From positions 3,246,501-3,310,500 of the forward strand of contig NZ_JACHLY010000001.1 in assembly GCF_014204715.1 (NCBI RefSeq): 64,000 nt of DNA. Direction: 5' to 3'. Shown here in pieces: positions 1 through 8,522 of this stretch. The position numbers and the translations under genes were made by a program. The notes below the pieces were generated by a model. The model was not told the DNA's origin and ran no database searches. It was given only the letters and a program-made list of their open reading frames with translations. Origin of the DNA: Streptomonospora salina. GTDB taxonomy: Bacteria > Actinomycetota > Actinomycetes > Streptosporangiales > Streptosporangiaceae. Within the stretch, counting starts at the first letter, position 1, and each line of letters begins with the position of its first letter.

Positions 1-1
1 C

Positions 2-1690
2 GCCGACGAGCGCGAACGCATGCGCTCGCTCTTCCACGGCTCGATCTACCCCCTGCTCACCCCCTTCGCCGTCGACCCCGCCCACCCGTTCCCCTACATC
101 TCCGGCCGCTCGCTCAACCTGGCCGTCACCGTCCGCGACCCGCAGACCGGGCGGACCATGTTCGCCCGCGTCAAAATGCCCTCGGCCATGCCCCGGTTCG
201 CCGACCTGGGCGACGACCGCTTCGTGCCCACCGAGGACGTCGTCGCCGCGCACCTGCCGGTACTGTTCGAAGGTATGCAGGTGCTGGAGCACCACGCCTT
301 CCGCGTCACCCGCAACGCCGACCTGGAACTCGACGAGGACGAAACCGACGACCTCGTCCAGTCGCTGGAGAACGAGCTGCGGCGGCGCCGGTTCGGCCCG
401 CTCGTGCGGCTGGAGGCCGAAGAGACCGTCTCCGACGACGTCCTGGACATCCTGCGCCGCGAACTGGGCGCGGAAGAGCGCGAGATCTACCGCGTGCCCG
501 GTCCCCTCAGCCTCGCCGGGCTCGACCAGATCGCCGACCTTCCCCGCCCGGACCTGCGCTTCTCGCCGGTGGCGCCCGCAGAACCCGACGCCCTGGCCCA
601 GGACGGCTTCTTCGACGCGGTCGGCAGCGGGGAACTGCTGGTCCACCACCCCTACGAGTCCTTCACCACCACCACCGAACGGTTCCTCGCCCTGGCCGCC
701 GCCGACCCCGACGTCGTCGCGATCAAACAGACCCTCTACCGCACCAGCGGCGACTCCCCGATCGTGGAGTCGCTCATCGAAGCCGCCCGCGCCGGAAAAG
801 AAGTCGTGGTCCTGGTCGAGATCAAGGCGCGCTTCGACGAGCACAACAACATCCTGTGGGCCCGCAAGCTCGAAGAGGCCGGATGCCACGTCGTCTACGG
901 CGTCGTCGGGCTCAAGACCCACTGCAAGCTCGCCCTGGTCGTGCGCCGCGACGCGGACGGCGTCCTACGCCGCTACTGCCACGTCGGGACGGGCAACTAC
1001 AACCCCGGAACCGCCCGCGTATACGAGGACTTCGGGCTGTTCAGCGCCGCCCCCGAAGTCGGCGACGACCTCAGCGACCTGTTCAACCGCCTCACCGGCT
1101 TCTCCCGGAAATCCGCCTACCGGCGGCTGCTGGTGGCGCCCTCCGGGCTCCGCGAAGGCCTGACGCGGCGCATCGACCGGGAGGTGGCGGCCCACGCGCG
1201 CGGCGAGCCCGCCCGCATCCGCATCAAAGTCAACTCCCTGGTCGACGAAGAGATCGTCGACGCCCTCTACCGGGCCTCGCGCGCGGGCGTCCCCGTCGAC
1301 CTGTGGGTCCGCGGCAGCTGCGTTCTGCGCCCCGGCCTGGAGGGCGTCTCCGAAACCGTCCGGGTCCGCAGTATCCTCGGACGGTTCCTGGAGCACTCCC
1401 GGATCTTCGTCTTCGAGAACGGAGGCAGCCCGCAGGTGTGGATAGGCAGCGCCGACCTCATGCCGCGCAACCTGGACCGGCGGGTCGAGGCGCTGGTCAG
1501 GGTCGAAGACCCCGCCCAGCGCACCCGCCTGGTGGAGCTCATGGACCTGGCCATGGCCGACACCACGGCGTCGTGGCGGATGGGTCCCGACGGCGGCTGG
1601 CACCGGGCGGCCCGCGGCGACGAGGGCCGGCGGCTGGTGGAGCTCCAGAGCGCATTGCGCGGCGAACAGCCGCATGCGGGCCGTCGATGA
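2..1690 (+). CDS. ppk: Polyphosphate kinase PPK1, 5'-truncated by window edge
   Basis: Makes polyphosphate reversibly from the ATP gamma-phosphate. The frame is open from base 2, so the N-terminal domain (about 130 residues by family length) lies outside the window; the first ATG, at 20, is internal. The visible part starts in the head domain ([12 protein letters not shown]) and runs through both catalytic phospholipase-D-like domains. The autophosphorylated histidine is expected in [15 protein letters not shown] (about 980-1024) and the second conserved histidine in [10 protein letters not shown] (about 1385-1415). [18 protein letters not shown] is the usual PPK1 core. The stop overlaps the start of the next gene (ATGA), so the two are probably translationally coupled. 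Family assignment is secure from the motifs. Confidence 0.95.
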   Translation, partial: ADERERMRSLFHGSIYPLLTPFAVDPAHPFPYISGRSLNLAVTVRDPQTGRTMFARVKMPSAMPRFADLGDDRFVPTEDVVAAHLPVLFEGMQVLEHHAFRVTRNADLELDEDETDDLVQSLENELRRRRFGPLVRLEAEETVSDDVLDILRRELGAEEREIYRVPGPLSLAGLDQIADLPRPDLRFSPVAPAEPDALAQDGFFDAVGSGELLVHHPYESFTTTTERFLALAAADPDVVAIKQTLYRTSGDSPIVESLIEAARAGKEVVVLVEIKARFDEHNNILWARKLEEAGCHVVYGVVGLKTHCKLALVVRRDADGVLRRYCHVGTGNYNPGTARVYEDFGLFSAAPEVGDDLSDLFNRLTGFSRKSAYRRLLVAPSGLREGLTRRIDREVAAHARGEPARIRIKVNSLVDEEIVDALYRASRAGVPVDLWVRGSCVLRPGLEGVSETVRVRSILGRFLEHSRIFVFENGGSPQVWIGSADLMPRNLDRRVEALVRVEDPAQRTRLVELMDLAMADTTASWRMGPDGGWHRAARGDEGRRLVELQSALRGEQPHAGRR

Positions 1691-2670
1691 CCGACCGTCC
1701 CCGCACCCCCGACACCGCCGGCGACCGGGCGCGCGAGACGGCGCCGGGCGGGTTCCTGGAACCCATCCGCGCCGCCGGCACCGTGCTGTGGCGCGGCGCC
1801 CCCGCCGATCCGGAGGTCGCGCTGGTGCACCGGCCCGCCCGCGCCGACTGGACCCTGCCCAAAGGCAAGGTCAAGAAGAGCGAGCACCTGATCGGCGCCG
1901 CCGTGCGCGAGACCGCCGAAGAGACCGGCCTGGCCCCCGTGCTCGGCCGCCGCCTGCCTCCGCAGCGCTACCCGAAGGACGGCTGGCCCAAGCGGGTCGA
2001 CTGGTGGGCCGCCGCCGTCGGCGGCGAGTCCGGATCGGAGCCCGGCGACGAAGTCGACGAGCTGGAGTGGCTGCCGGTGGACCGGGCGCGCCGCCGCCTC
2101 ACCTACGGCAGCGACGCGGGAGTGCTGGACGCCTTCGCCGCCGGGCCCGCCGAAACCGTCCCGCTGATCCTGCTGCGCCACGCCCCGGCCGAGTCCAAGA
2201 CCGGCCGGGACGGCGACGACCTGCTGCGCCCGCTGGACGCGGCCGGGCGCGGCGACGCCGACGCGCTGGCCCGCCTGCTGCCTGCCTTCGGCACCCCCCG
2301 GGTGGTCGCCTCCGCGGCGGTGAGCTGCGTCGAGACCGTCACCCCCTACGCGGAGGCCATCGGCGCCCCGATCCGTACCGACCGGGCCGTCACCGCCCGC
2401 ACCGCCGGGGACGGGGCCGCCGCGGCCGACGCCGAAGCGGCGCGGGCGGCCGTGACCGCGCTGCTCGACGACGGCGTGCCCACCGCGGTGTGCACGCACG
2501 GCGAGCTGGTCTCCGTGCTGCTGCGCGCGGCGCTGGACCGGCTGGGCGCGCCCGCCCCGCAGCAGCTTTCCCTGCGGAAAGGCTCCTTCTGGGTGCTGCA
2601 CCTGTCCCGCTCCGACGGGAGCCTGGCGGCGATGGAGCGCCACGGCCCCCGGCCCGGCGGCCTCCGATAG
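1687..2670 (+). CDS. NUDIX hydrolase fused to histidine phosphatase (MutT1-like)
   Basis: 327 residues. The N-terminal half has a perfect Nudix box: G60, E66, then RETAEETGL at 74-82, preceded by DWTLPKGK. The C-terminal half has a histidine-phosphatase motif, LLRHAPAES, near residue 161, and a second histidine in [12 protein letters not shown] near 273. This is the MutT1 architecture of actinobacteria, where the Nudix part hydrolyses 8-oxo-dGTP or dinucleoside polyphosphates and the phosphatase part acts on phosphorylated product. The substrate here is not proven. The ATG overlaps the ppk stop (ATGA); location beside ppk, as in mycobacteria, suggests a shared transcript and a link to nucleotide or polyphosphate metabolism. 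Confidence 0.9.
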   Translation: MTDRPRTPDTAGDRARETAPGGFLEPIRAAGTVLWRGAPADPEVALVHRPARADWTLPKGKVKKSEHLIGAAVRETAEETGLAPVLGRRLPPQRYPKDGWPKRVDWWAAAVGGESGSEPGDEVDELEWLPVDRARRRLTYGSDAGVLDAFAAGPAETVPLILLRHAPAESKTGRDGDDLLRPLDAAGRGDADALARLLPAFGTPRVVASAAVSCVETVTPYAEAIGAPIRTDRAVTARTAGDGAAAADAEAARAAVTALLDDGVPTAVCTHGELVSVLLRAALDRLGAPAPQQLSLRKGSFWVLHLSRSDGSLAAMERHGPRPGGLR

Positions 2671-2688
2671 GACTGAAAGGATGCGGAC

Positions 2689-3126
2689 ATGGCTAAGCAT
2701 CAGGTATCGCGCAGTGTGGTGATCGACGCCCCCGCCGAGCGGATCTTCCGCATCGTCGCCGACCCGCGCCGCCACCACGAGTTCGACGGCTCTGGCACGG
2801 TCCAGCAGGCCCGCGGCGGCGCCGGGCTGCTCGGCCCGGGCTCGCGCTTCGGCATGGACATGCACATGGGCCTGCCCTACAGCACCGCCAACCGGGTCGT
2901 GGAGTACGAGGAGAACCGGCTGATCGCCTGGAGCCACATAGGCCCGCACATCTGGCGCTGGCAGCTGGAGCCGCAGGAGGACGGCACCACCCGGGTCACC
3001 GAGACGTTCGACTACACGCGGCTGGCACCGGTCTACATCCTGATCGGCTACCCGGCTCGCAACGCCCGCGGCATCGAACGGACGCTGCCCCGGCTCAAAC
3101 GGCTGGCCGAGGAGGGCACTCCGTAG
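2689..3126 (+). CDS. SRPBCC family (START-like lipid/ligand-binding) protein
   Basis: 145 residues. The opening pattern, a beta strand followed by IDAPAERIFRIVADPRRH, is typical of the SRPBCC/polyketide cyclase-dehydrase fold, and the middle strand WSHIGPHIWRWQLEP and TRVTETFDY fit the curved sheet. These proteins bind hydrophobic ligands in a helix-grip cavity; the ligand cannot be read from sequence. No signal peptide or membrane segment is seen, so it should be cytoplasmic. AAAGGA seven bases before the ATG supports this start. It lies 18 bp after the NUDIX gene on the same strand and may belong to that transcript. Confidence 0.8.
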   Translation: MAKHQVSRSVVIDAPAERIFRIVADPRRHHEFDGSGTVQQARGGAGLLGPGSRFGMDMHMGLPYSTANRVVEYEENRLIAWSHIGPHIWRWQLEPQEDGTTRVTETFDYTRLAPVYILIGYPARNARGIERTLPRLKRLAEEGTP

Positions 3127-3282
3127 CAGGGCACCGCCGAGGGCACGGCGCGGCCCTGCCGGGGCGGCTCGCCCGGACGGGGCGCGGCACCCCCGCACCG
3201 TGGGGCGGCAGGGCCGGGCCGCCGCGGCACGCTGCACCGATGCTCGCCGCACCGCCTCCACGGCCGTGCCAGACTTGATGTC

Positions 3283-4416
3283 ATGCCTGCCATGCCTTCC
3301 TCGTTCGCTGAAGCCCGCGTCGACCTGGGCGCGATCAGCGAGAACACGGCCGCGCTCGCGCGGCGCGCCTCTCCAGCCGCGGTCATGGGCGTGGTCAAGG
3401 CCGACGGCTACGGCCACGGCATGATTCCCGCCGCCCGCGCCCTGCTGGCCGGAGGCGCCGAGTGGCTGGGTACCGCCTTCATCGAAGAGGCGCTGGAGCT
3501 GCGGGGCGCCGGCGTCACCTGTCCCGTCGTCGCCTGGATCCTGCCGCCGCACGCGCCGTTGGCCCGGGCGGTGGCCGCCGACATCGACCTGGGCGTCAGC
3601 ACACCGGCCCTGATCGACGACATCGCCGGCGCGGCCCGCGAGACCGGGCGCCGCGCGCGCGTGCACCTCAAGGCCGACACCGGGCTCAACCGCGGCGGCT
3701 TGACCCCCGATCAGTGGCCCGGCACCGTCGCCGCCGCCGCGCGTGCCGAAGCCGCCGGTCTGATCCGCGTGACCGGGCTGTTCTCGCACTTCGCCTGCGC
3801 CGACGAGCCCGGGCACCCGTCCATCGCCGCCCAGATCTCCGCCTTCCACGAGGCGCTGGAGATCGCCGACAAAGCCGGCCTGGACCCGGAGGTGCGCCAT
3901 CTGGCCAACTCCGCTGCCACCCTCACCCTGCCCGAGACCCGCTTCGACCTGGTGCGTCCGGGGATCGCGAGCTACGGGCTGAACCCCATCCCCGGGCCGG
4001 ACGACACCGGCCTGCGCCCGGCCATGACGCTGCGTTCCGCGGTCGCTCTGGTCAAGCGGGTACCGGCGGACAGCGGGGTCTCCTACGGGCACCGCTACAC
4101 CACCGACCGCGCGACCGGCCTCGCGCTGATCCCCCTCGGCTACGGCGACGGCGTGCCCCGCAACGCCACCAACACCGGCCCGGTCCAGGTGGGCGGGCGG
4201 CGCCGCACCATCGCCGGCACCGTGTGCATGGACCAGTTCATGGTCGACCTCGGCGACGACACTCTCGGCCCCGACGCCGAGGCGGTACTGTTCGGCCCCG
4301 GCGACGCGGGCGAACCCACCGCCCGGGAATGGGCCGAGGCGCTGGGGACCATCCCCTACGAGATCGTCACCCGCATCTCGCCGCGCGTCCCGCGCGTCTA
4401 CGACGGCGCCGGCTGA
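3283..4416 (+). CDS. alr: Alanine racemase
   Basis: 377 residues, normal for the family. It interconverts L- and D-alanine with PLP, supplying D-Ala for peptidoglycan. The PLP lysine is K39 in VVKADGYGHG; the catalytic tyrosine is near 268 in GVSYGHRYTT. The C-terminal beta domain contains GTVCMDQFMVD and ends in ISPRVPRVYDG. No Shine-Dalgarno sequence precedes ATG 3283. Instead CAGACT lies seven bases upstream (3270-3275), as expected for a leaderless transcript. ATG 3292 is an alternative start three codons in. The t6A block follows, a common arrangement in actinobacteria. Confidence 0.96.
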   Translation: MPAMPSSFAEARVDLGAISENTAALARRASPAAVMGVVKADGYGHGMIPAARALLAGGAEWLGTAFIEEALELRGAGVTCPVVAWILPPHAPLARAVAADIDLGVSTPALIDDIAGAARETGRRARVHLKADTGLNRGGLTPDQWPGTVAAAARAEAAGLIRVTGLFSHFACADEPGHPSIAAQISAFHEALEIADKAGLDPEVRHLANSAATLTLPETRFDLVRPGIASYGLNPIPGPDDTGLRPAMTLRSAVALVKRVPADSGVSYGHRYTTDRATGLALIPLGYGDGVPRNATNTGPVQVGGRRRTIAGTVCMDQFMVDLGDDTLGPDAEAVLFGPGDAGEPTAREWAEALGTIPYEIVTRISPRVPRVYDGAG

Positions 4417-4542
4417 ACACCGGGCGGCCCTCGCGGTCGTCGCCTGTGCAGGCGTCCGAGCCGGTAGCGGGGTCCGTCTACCCTGGTTCGTGCGGACGGA
4501 CCCACCGCCGCATCCGATCGAGACAGCGCTGCGAGCGAGCCT

Positions 4543-5082
4543 ATGAGCGAAACGACCCGAGCCGCCGAACCGCCCGCCGGTACCGAACCCGGCTCCGGCA
4601 CCGCGCCGGGCACCCGCGCGGCCCCCGTGTTCGTCACCGCCGAGACCGACGCGCAGATGCGTGCGCTCGGCCGCCGCATCGCCGCCCTGCTGCGCGCCGG
4701 CGACCTGCTGGTCCTCAGCGGGCCGCTGGGCGCCGGCAAGACCACCCTGACCCAGGGCATCGGCGAAGGCATGGGCGTGCGCGGCCCCGTGACGTCGCCG
4801 ACCTTCGTCATCGCGCGCGTGCACCCGTCCGAGACCGGTGGCCCCGCGCTCGTGCACGCCGACGCCTACCGTCTCGGCGGCGTCGAGGAGCTCGACGACC
4901 TCGACCTCGACACGGAGATGGACGCGTCGGTGGTCGCCGTCGAATGGGGCGAAGGCATCGCCGAGCACCTCACCGACGAACGGTTGGAGATCACCATCGC
5001 CCGCCACCCCGACGACACCCGCCGCGTCACACTGACCGGCAACGGCGCGCGCTGGTCCCACCTCGCCCCGGACGCGGAATAG
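4543..5082 (+). CDS. tsaE: tRNA t6A biosynthesis ATPase TsaE
   Basis: 179 residues. TsaE is the small ATPase that resets the TsaB-TsaD complex making threonylcarbamoyl-adenosine 37 in ANN-decoding tRNAs. The Walker A is SGPLGAGKTTLTQGIGEG; SPTFVIAR and HADAYRLGGVEELDDLDL are TsaE signatures, and VVAVEWGEG is the Walker B-like strand. The first 25 residues are a Pro/Gly/Thr-rich extension of no obvious function. TACCCT at 4479-4484 could be a -10 element for this block. Its stop codon lies 11 bases before the tsaB start. Confidence 0.95.
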   Translation: MSETTRAAEPPAGTEPGSGTAPGTRAAPVFVTAETDAQMRALGRRIAALLRAGDLLVLSGPLGAGKTTLTQGIGEGMGVRGPVTSPTFVIARVHPSETGGPALVHADAYRLGGVEELDDLDLDTEMDASVVAVEWGEGIAEHLTDERLEITIARHPDDTRRVTLTGNGARWSHLAPDAE

Positions 5083-5093
5083 GCTGGACGACC

Positions 5094-5771
5094 GTGCTCC
5101 TTCTGGCATTCGACACCGCGACCCCGGCCGTAACCAGCGCCGTCTGCGAAGCCGGCGACGACGGTGTGCGCGTACGCGCCGCCGCATCCACCGTGGACGC
5201 CCGCCGCCACGGCGAACTGCTCAGCCCGCAGATCGGCGACGTCCTGGCGCGGGCCGGTGCCGCACCCGCCGACCTCACCCACATCGCCGTGGGGATCGGT
5301 CCCGGCCCCTACACCGGTCTGCGTGTGGGCCTGGCCACCGCCCACGCCCTGGCCGAGGCTCTGGGCATCGCCTGCCACGGTGTCGCCACGCTGGACGCGA
5401 TCGCTTCCGCGTCGGGCCGCGAGGAGCCCTTCGTCGCCGCCACCGACGCCCGCCGCAAAGAGATCTTCTGGGCGCGCTACGCCGACGCGCACACCCGCAC
5501 CGGTGAGATCGCGGTCGACCGCCCGCCGGCCGCCGACACCGGAGGGCTGCCGCTGATCGGACACGGCGCCCGCCTCTACGCCGACGTGCTCGGCCCCCAG
5601 GCCGCCAGACCCGACCCGCTGTACCCCACCGCCGCGGCGCTGGGCGAGGTCGCGCTGCGCCGGCTGGCGGCGGGCGCGGAGCTCGACGAACCCCGACCGC
5701 TCTACCTGCGCCGCCCGGACGCCGCCGAGCCGAGCGCGCCGAAGAAGGTGCGCCAGTGGCAGGCGACGTGA
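5094..5771 (+). CDS. tsaB: tRNA t6A biosynthesis protein TsaB
   Basis: 225 residues from GTG 5094 (MLLLAFDTATPAVTSAV), the usual TsaB N-terminus. TsaB is a catalytically inactive actin/Hsp70-fold partner that dimerises with TsaD. GIGPGPYTGLRVGLATA is the family signature, and FVAATDARRKEIFWARY follows. No Shine-Dalgarno is visible. TAGGCT, overlapping the tsaE stop codon and ending eight bases before the GTG, could give an additional leaderless transcript. The end overlaps rimI by 16 bp in another frame. Confidence 0.95.
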   Translation: MLLLAFDTATPAVTSAVCEAGDDGVRVRAAASTVDARRHGELLSPQIGDVLARAGAAPADLTHIAVGIGPGPYTGLRVGLATAHALAEALGIACHGVATLDAIASASGREEPFVAATDARRKEIFWARYADAHTRTGEIAVDRPPAADTGGLPLIGHGARLYADVLGPQAARPDPLYPTAAALGEVALRRLAAGAELDEPRPLYLRRPDAAEPSAPKKVRQWQAT

Positions 5772-6340
5772 ACCGCGGCTTCAGCATCCGCCCCATGACC
5801 GACTTCGACCTTCCGGCCGTGATGGAACTGGAGCGCTCCATGTTCCCCGACGACGCCTGGAGCGAGGACATGATGTCCGCCGAGCTGGGCGAGCCCACCC
5901 GGCACTACTTCGTGGCCGTCCGCAGCGGCGGCGACGGCGGCGGCGAGGGCGAAGGGCCGGTCGTGGCCTACGGGGGCCTGCGCGCGGCCGCGCCGTTCGG
6001 CAACGTGCAGACCGTCGCCGTCGACCGGGCCTGGTGGGGCCGCGGTGTCGCGTCCGCTTTGGTGGTCCGCATGCTCACCGAGGCCTACTCGCGTGCCGTC
6101 GACGAGGTGGACCTGGAAGTCCGCTCGGACAACCCCCGGGCGCGGGAGCTCTACCGCAGATTCGGTTTCGCCGACGTCGGCATCAAGCGCGGCTACTACC
6201 GGGACGGCGCCGACGCGATCGCGATGCGCTGCTCCGCGCCGGCCGCGGCGATCGCGGGAACGCGGGGCGGCGAGCAGGGAGAGGCCCTGGAGTTCGGGGA
6301 TTCGGCCGAGCCGGCCGGAGATGACGAGGAGAACGCGTGA
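5756..6340 (+). CDS. rimI: Ribosomal protein S18-alanine N-acetyltransferase RimI (GNAT)
   Basis: 194 residues. GNAT fold: [18 protein letters not shown] at the start, then the acetyl-CoA loop [16 protein letters not shown], then [19 protein letters not shown]. RimI acetylates the N-terminal alanine of ribosomal protein S18 in E. coli; actinobacterial homologues are broader protein N-terminal acetyltransferases. Position between tsaB and tsaD is the standard bacterial arrangement and supports the name. A Gly/Glu-rich insertion near residues 58-68 and a 40-residue acidic tail are not part of the core fold. GTG start inside the end of tsaB. Confidence 0.9.
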   Translation: MAGDVNRGFSIRPMTDFDLPAVMELERSMFPDDAWSEDMMSAELGEPTRHYFVAVRSGGDGGGEGEGPVVAYGGLRAAAPFGNVQTVAVDRAWWGRGVASALVVRMLTEAYSRAVDEVDLEVRSDNPRARELYRRFGFADVGIKRGYYRDGADAIAMRCSAPAAAIAGTRGGEQGEALEFGDSAEPAGDDEENA

Positions 6341-7380
6341 TGAGTGCGGCAGATCTTCCCCTGGTCCTGGGGATCGAGACCTCGTGCGACGAGACCGGGG
6401 TCGGGCTGGTGCGCGGCTGCGAACTGCTCAGCGACGAGGTCGCCTCCAGTGTCGACCAGCACGCCCGCTTCGGCGGGGTGGTGCCCGAGGTCGCCAGCCG
6501 GGCGCACCTGGAAGCCATGACCCCGACCCTGCACCGCGCCCTGGACAAGGCCGGCGCCGAGCTCTCCGACGTCGACGCGCTCGCGGTCACCGCCGGGCCG
6601 GGTCTGGCCGGTGCGCTCCTGGTGGGCGTCTCGGCGGCCAAGGCCTACTCGATGGCGCTGGGCAAACCGCTCTACGGCGTCAACCACCTGGTCGGACACG
6701 TCGCCGTGGACCAGCTGGAGCACGGCCCGCTGCCCAAACCCGCCATCGCCCTGCTGGTCTCGGGCGGGCACACGTCGCTGCTGCTGGTGCGCGATCTGGC
6801 CACCGGCGTGCAGCAGCTCGGCGACACCGTCGACGACGCTGCGGGCGAGGCCTACGACAAGGTGGCGCGGCTGCTGGGGCTGCCTTACCCCGGCGGTCCG
6901 CCCGTCGACACGGCCGCACGCGAGGGCAGCCCGCGGGCCATCCGCTTCCCGCGCGGAAAATGGGGGGACGGCACCTACGACTTCTCGTTCTCCGGGCTCA
7001 AGACCGCCGTCGCCCGCTGGGTCGAGGACAGCGCCCGCGACGGGCGCGACCTGCCGGTAGCCGACATCGCGGCCGGGTTCCAGGAGGCGGTGGTCGACGT
7101 GCTCACGCGCAAGGCGGTCGACGCGTGCCTGGAGTACGGCGTGGAGCACCTGGTGATCAGCGGGGGCGTGGCCGCCAATTCGCGCCTGCGGACCTTGGCC
7201 CAGGAGCGCTGCGCGGAGGCGGGCGTCGTGCTGCGCGTTCCGCGGCCGCGGCTGTGCACCGACAACGGCGCCATGATCGCCGCTCTGGGGGCGGAGGTCG
7301 TCGCCGCCGACCTGCCCCCGTCGAGCCTGAAACTGGCCACCGACACGTCCCTTCCGGTGGACCGCCCGTTGGCGGCGTAA
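6340..7380 (+). CDS. tsaD: tRNA N6-threonylcarbamoyltransferase TsaD
   Basis: 346 residues; catalytic subunit of the t6A synthase, which transfers the threonylcarbamoyl group to A37. [15 protein letters not shown] opens the ASKHA fold; metal-binding histidines are in the NHLVGHVAV motif near 115-121; [14 protein letters not shown] and [12 protein letters not shown] are also diagnostic. GAGGAG at 6326-6331 lies eight bases before ATG 6340; a GTG at 6337 is the alternative. The ATG overlaps the rimI stop (TGATG). Last gene of the t6A operon; the next gene is on the other strand. Confidence 0.96.
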   Translation: MSAADLPLVLGIETSCDETGVGLVRGCELLSDEVASSVDQHARFGGVVPEVASRAHLEAMTPTLHRALDKAGAELSDVDALAVTAGPGLAGALLVGVSAAKAYSMALGKPLYGVNHLVGHVAVDQLEHGPLPKPAIALLVSGGHTSLLLVRDLATGVQQLGDTVDDAAGEAYDKVARLLGLPYPGGPPVDTAAREGSPRAIRFPRGKWGDGTYDFSFSGLKTAVARWVEDSARDGRDLPVADIAAGFQEAVVDVLTRKAVDACLEYGVEHLVISGGVAANSRLRTLAQERCAEAGVVLRVPRPRLCTDNGAMIAALGAEVVAADLPPSSLKLATDTSLPVDRPLAA

Positions 7381-7460
7381 CCGGGGCGCGCCGACGCTTC
7401 GCGTTCGGTTCGGGTGGCCTGTAGTGATCGGTGTGCGGGGCGCCGGCCGCCTCCCGGGCC

Positions 7461-7495
7461 GGCGCGACTGCCGGGCGGGCGCGACTGCCGGGCGG
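7461..7495. repeat. 17-bp tandem direct repeat
   Basis: Two adjoining copies of GGCGCGACTGCCGGGCGG with a 17-bp period in the intergenic region after tsaD. No function is evident; the region separates convergent transcription units. Confidence 0.6.
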
Positions 7496-7521
7496 AACCG
7501 GAACCGCCCCGCCCCGGGCGC

Positions 7522-7698
7522 TCAGCTCACGAGCGCGATGACCAACGCCGCGCTGCTCACGGCGATAGCCGCCACGAGGGGCCGGAAACCGGGCTGCCGG
7601 GCCGGATCGCGGCCGCTGCGCGCATGCCCGACCATCCAGCCCGTCGCACATACGCCCAGAACCAGTTCCCAGCAGGCGAGTGCGGTTACGACGCTCAT
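7522..7698 (-). CDS. Small hypothetical membrane protein
   Basis: 58 residues. Two hydrophobic stretches (VVTALACWELVLGVCATGWM and LVAAIAVSSAALVIALVS) flank a charged loop with HARSGRDPARQ, predicting a two-span membrane protein. GGGAAGG ends just before TGACC-ATG on this strand, which fixes the start at 7698 rather than the GTG at 7704. No family is recognised. The clear ribosome binding site and hydrophobic pattern make it more than a chance frame. Confidence 0.55.
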   Translation of the reverse strand: MSVVTALACWELVLGVCATGWMVGHARSGRDPARQPGFRPLVAAIAVSSAALVIALVS

Positions 7699-7767
7699 GG
7701 TCACCTTCCCGGCCGTCGGTGGCAGCGCCGAGCACGCGGCGCCGCGTGCGGTGCGGCGTACGCCGAG

Positions 7768-8346
7768 TCAGGTATAGGTGCGCAAGCCCGAGCTGTCGAT
7801 GCGCACGCCCGCGAGCGGGGTGGGCAGCTCCACCGATTCGCCGAACCGCGCGGCGTGTGTGGTGCGGTAACGGTCCTCGACGGGGTCGGAGTAGACGAAA
7901 AGGTCCCCCTTGCGGGGGTCGATCAGCAGGTAGATCGGAATGCGCCACTGGGCGTAGGACTCCAGCTTGTCGGTGAAGTCGATAGCGGCGTTGCTGGGAG
8001 AAGCGACCTCGACGACGAGTTCGACGACGTCCGGATCGAGTAGCCACCCCGGTTCGTCCTCGACGGCGCTCGGCACGACGACGAGATCGGGAGTGCTGTA
8101 GTCGTCCTCGTCGTCGAGCGCCGCGACGGAGAACATCTGATGGGCTACGCGGGCGTCATCGAGTTGCAGCGCAACCTGGCGTTCGATACGCCGGACGATG
8201 CCGCCGTGTTTGAACGACGGCGTAGGGGACATCACGATCTTGCCCTTGATGATTTCGACACGGAAGCCTTTCACCCGGAGGTCTTCCTCGACATAGCGCC
8301 GCAGTTCTCCGCCGTGGGTTCTGTGTCCGGGAAGCCTCATCAGCAT
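7768..8346 (-). CDS. Uma2 family endonuclease-fold protein
   Basis: 192 residues. Uma2 (DUF820) proteins have a PD-(D/E)xK restriction-endonuclease fold and are abundant in actinobacteria and cyanobacteria; most have no established role. Visible signatures: EIIKGKIVMSPTPSFKHGGI near the start, then the active-site set STPDLVVVPS, ELVVEVASPSN and the lysine in DFTDKLESYA, then IPIYLLIDPRKGDL. GAGGAG lies five bases before ATG 8346; a GTG two codons earlier is less favoured. It stands downstream of the coiled-coil gene on the same strand with about 176 bp between. Confidence 0.85.
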   Translation of the reverse strand: MLMRLPGHRTHGGELRRYVEEDLRVKGFRVEIIKGKIVMSPTPSFKHGGIVRRIERQVALQLDDARVAHQMFSVAALDDEDDYSTPDLVVVPSAVEDEPGWLLDPDVVELVVEVASPSNAAIDFTDKLESYAQWRIPIYLLIDPRKGDLFVYSDPVEDRYRTTHAARFGESVELPTPLAGVRIDSSGLRTYT

Positions 8347-8522
8347 GCGCACTCCTCAGCGTCGGACTCCATGGTAGCTGTACCCGGTTCCGCAGCGGCG
8401 GGCGTCGTCGAGGTCCGGCGGGTGTCCGCGGTGGAGCGGGGCCGGGCGGGGCCGGGCGGGAGTGAAAACCGTACGGCTTCCACCCCCGCACCGGTGCCCG
8501 CTCCGGCGGCTGCGGCGGTCGG

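Noticed and set aside
1267..5187. 1306-codon minus-strand open frame antisense to ppk, alr and tsaE
   Set aside because: Antisense shadow of high-G+C genes; Gly/Arg/Val/Asp-rich, no motif and no ribosome binding site.
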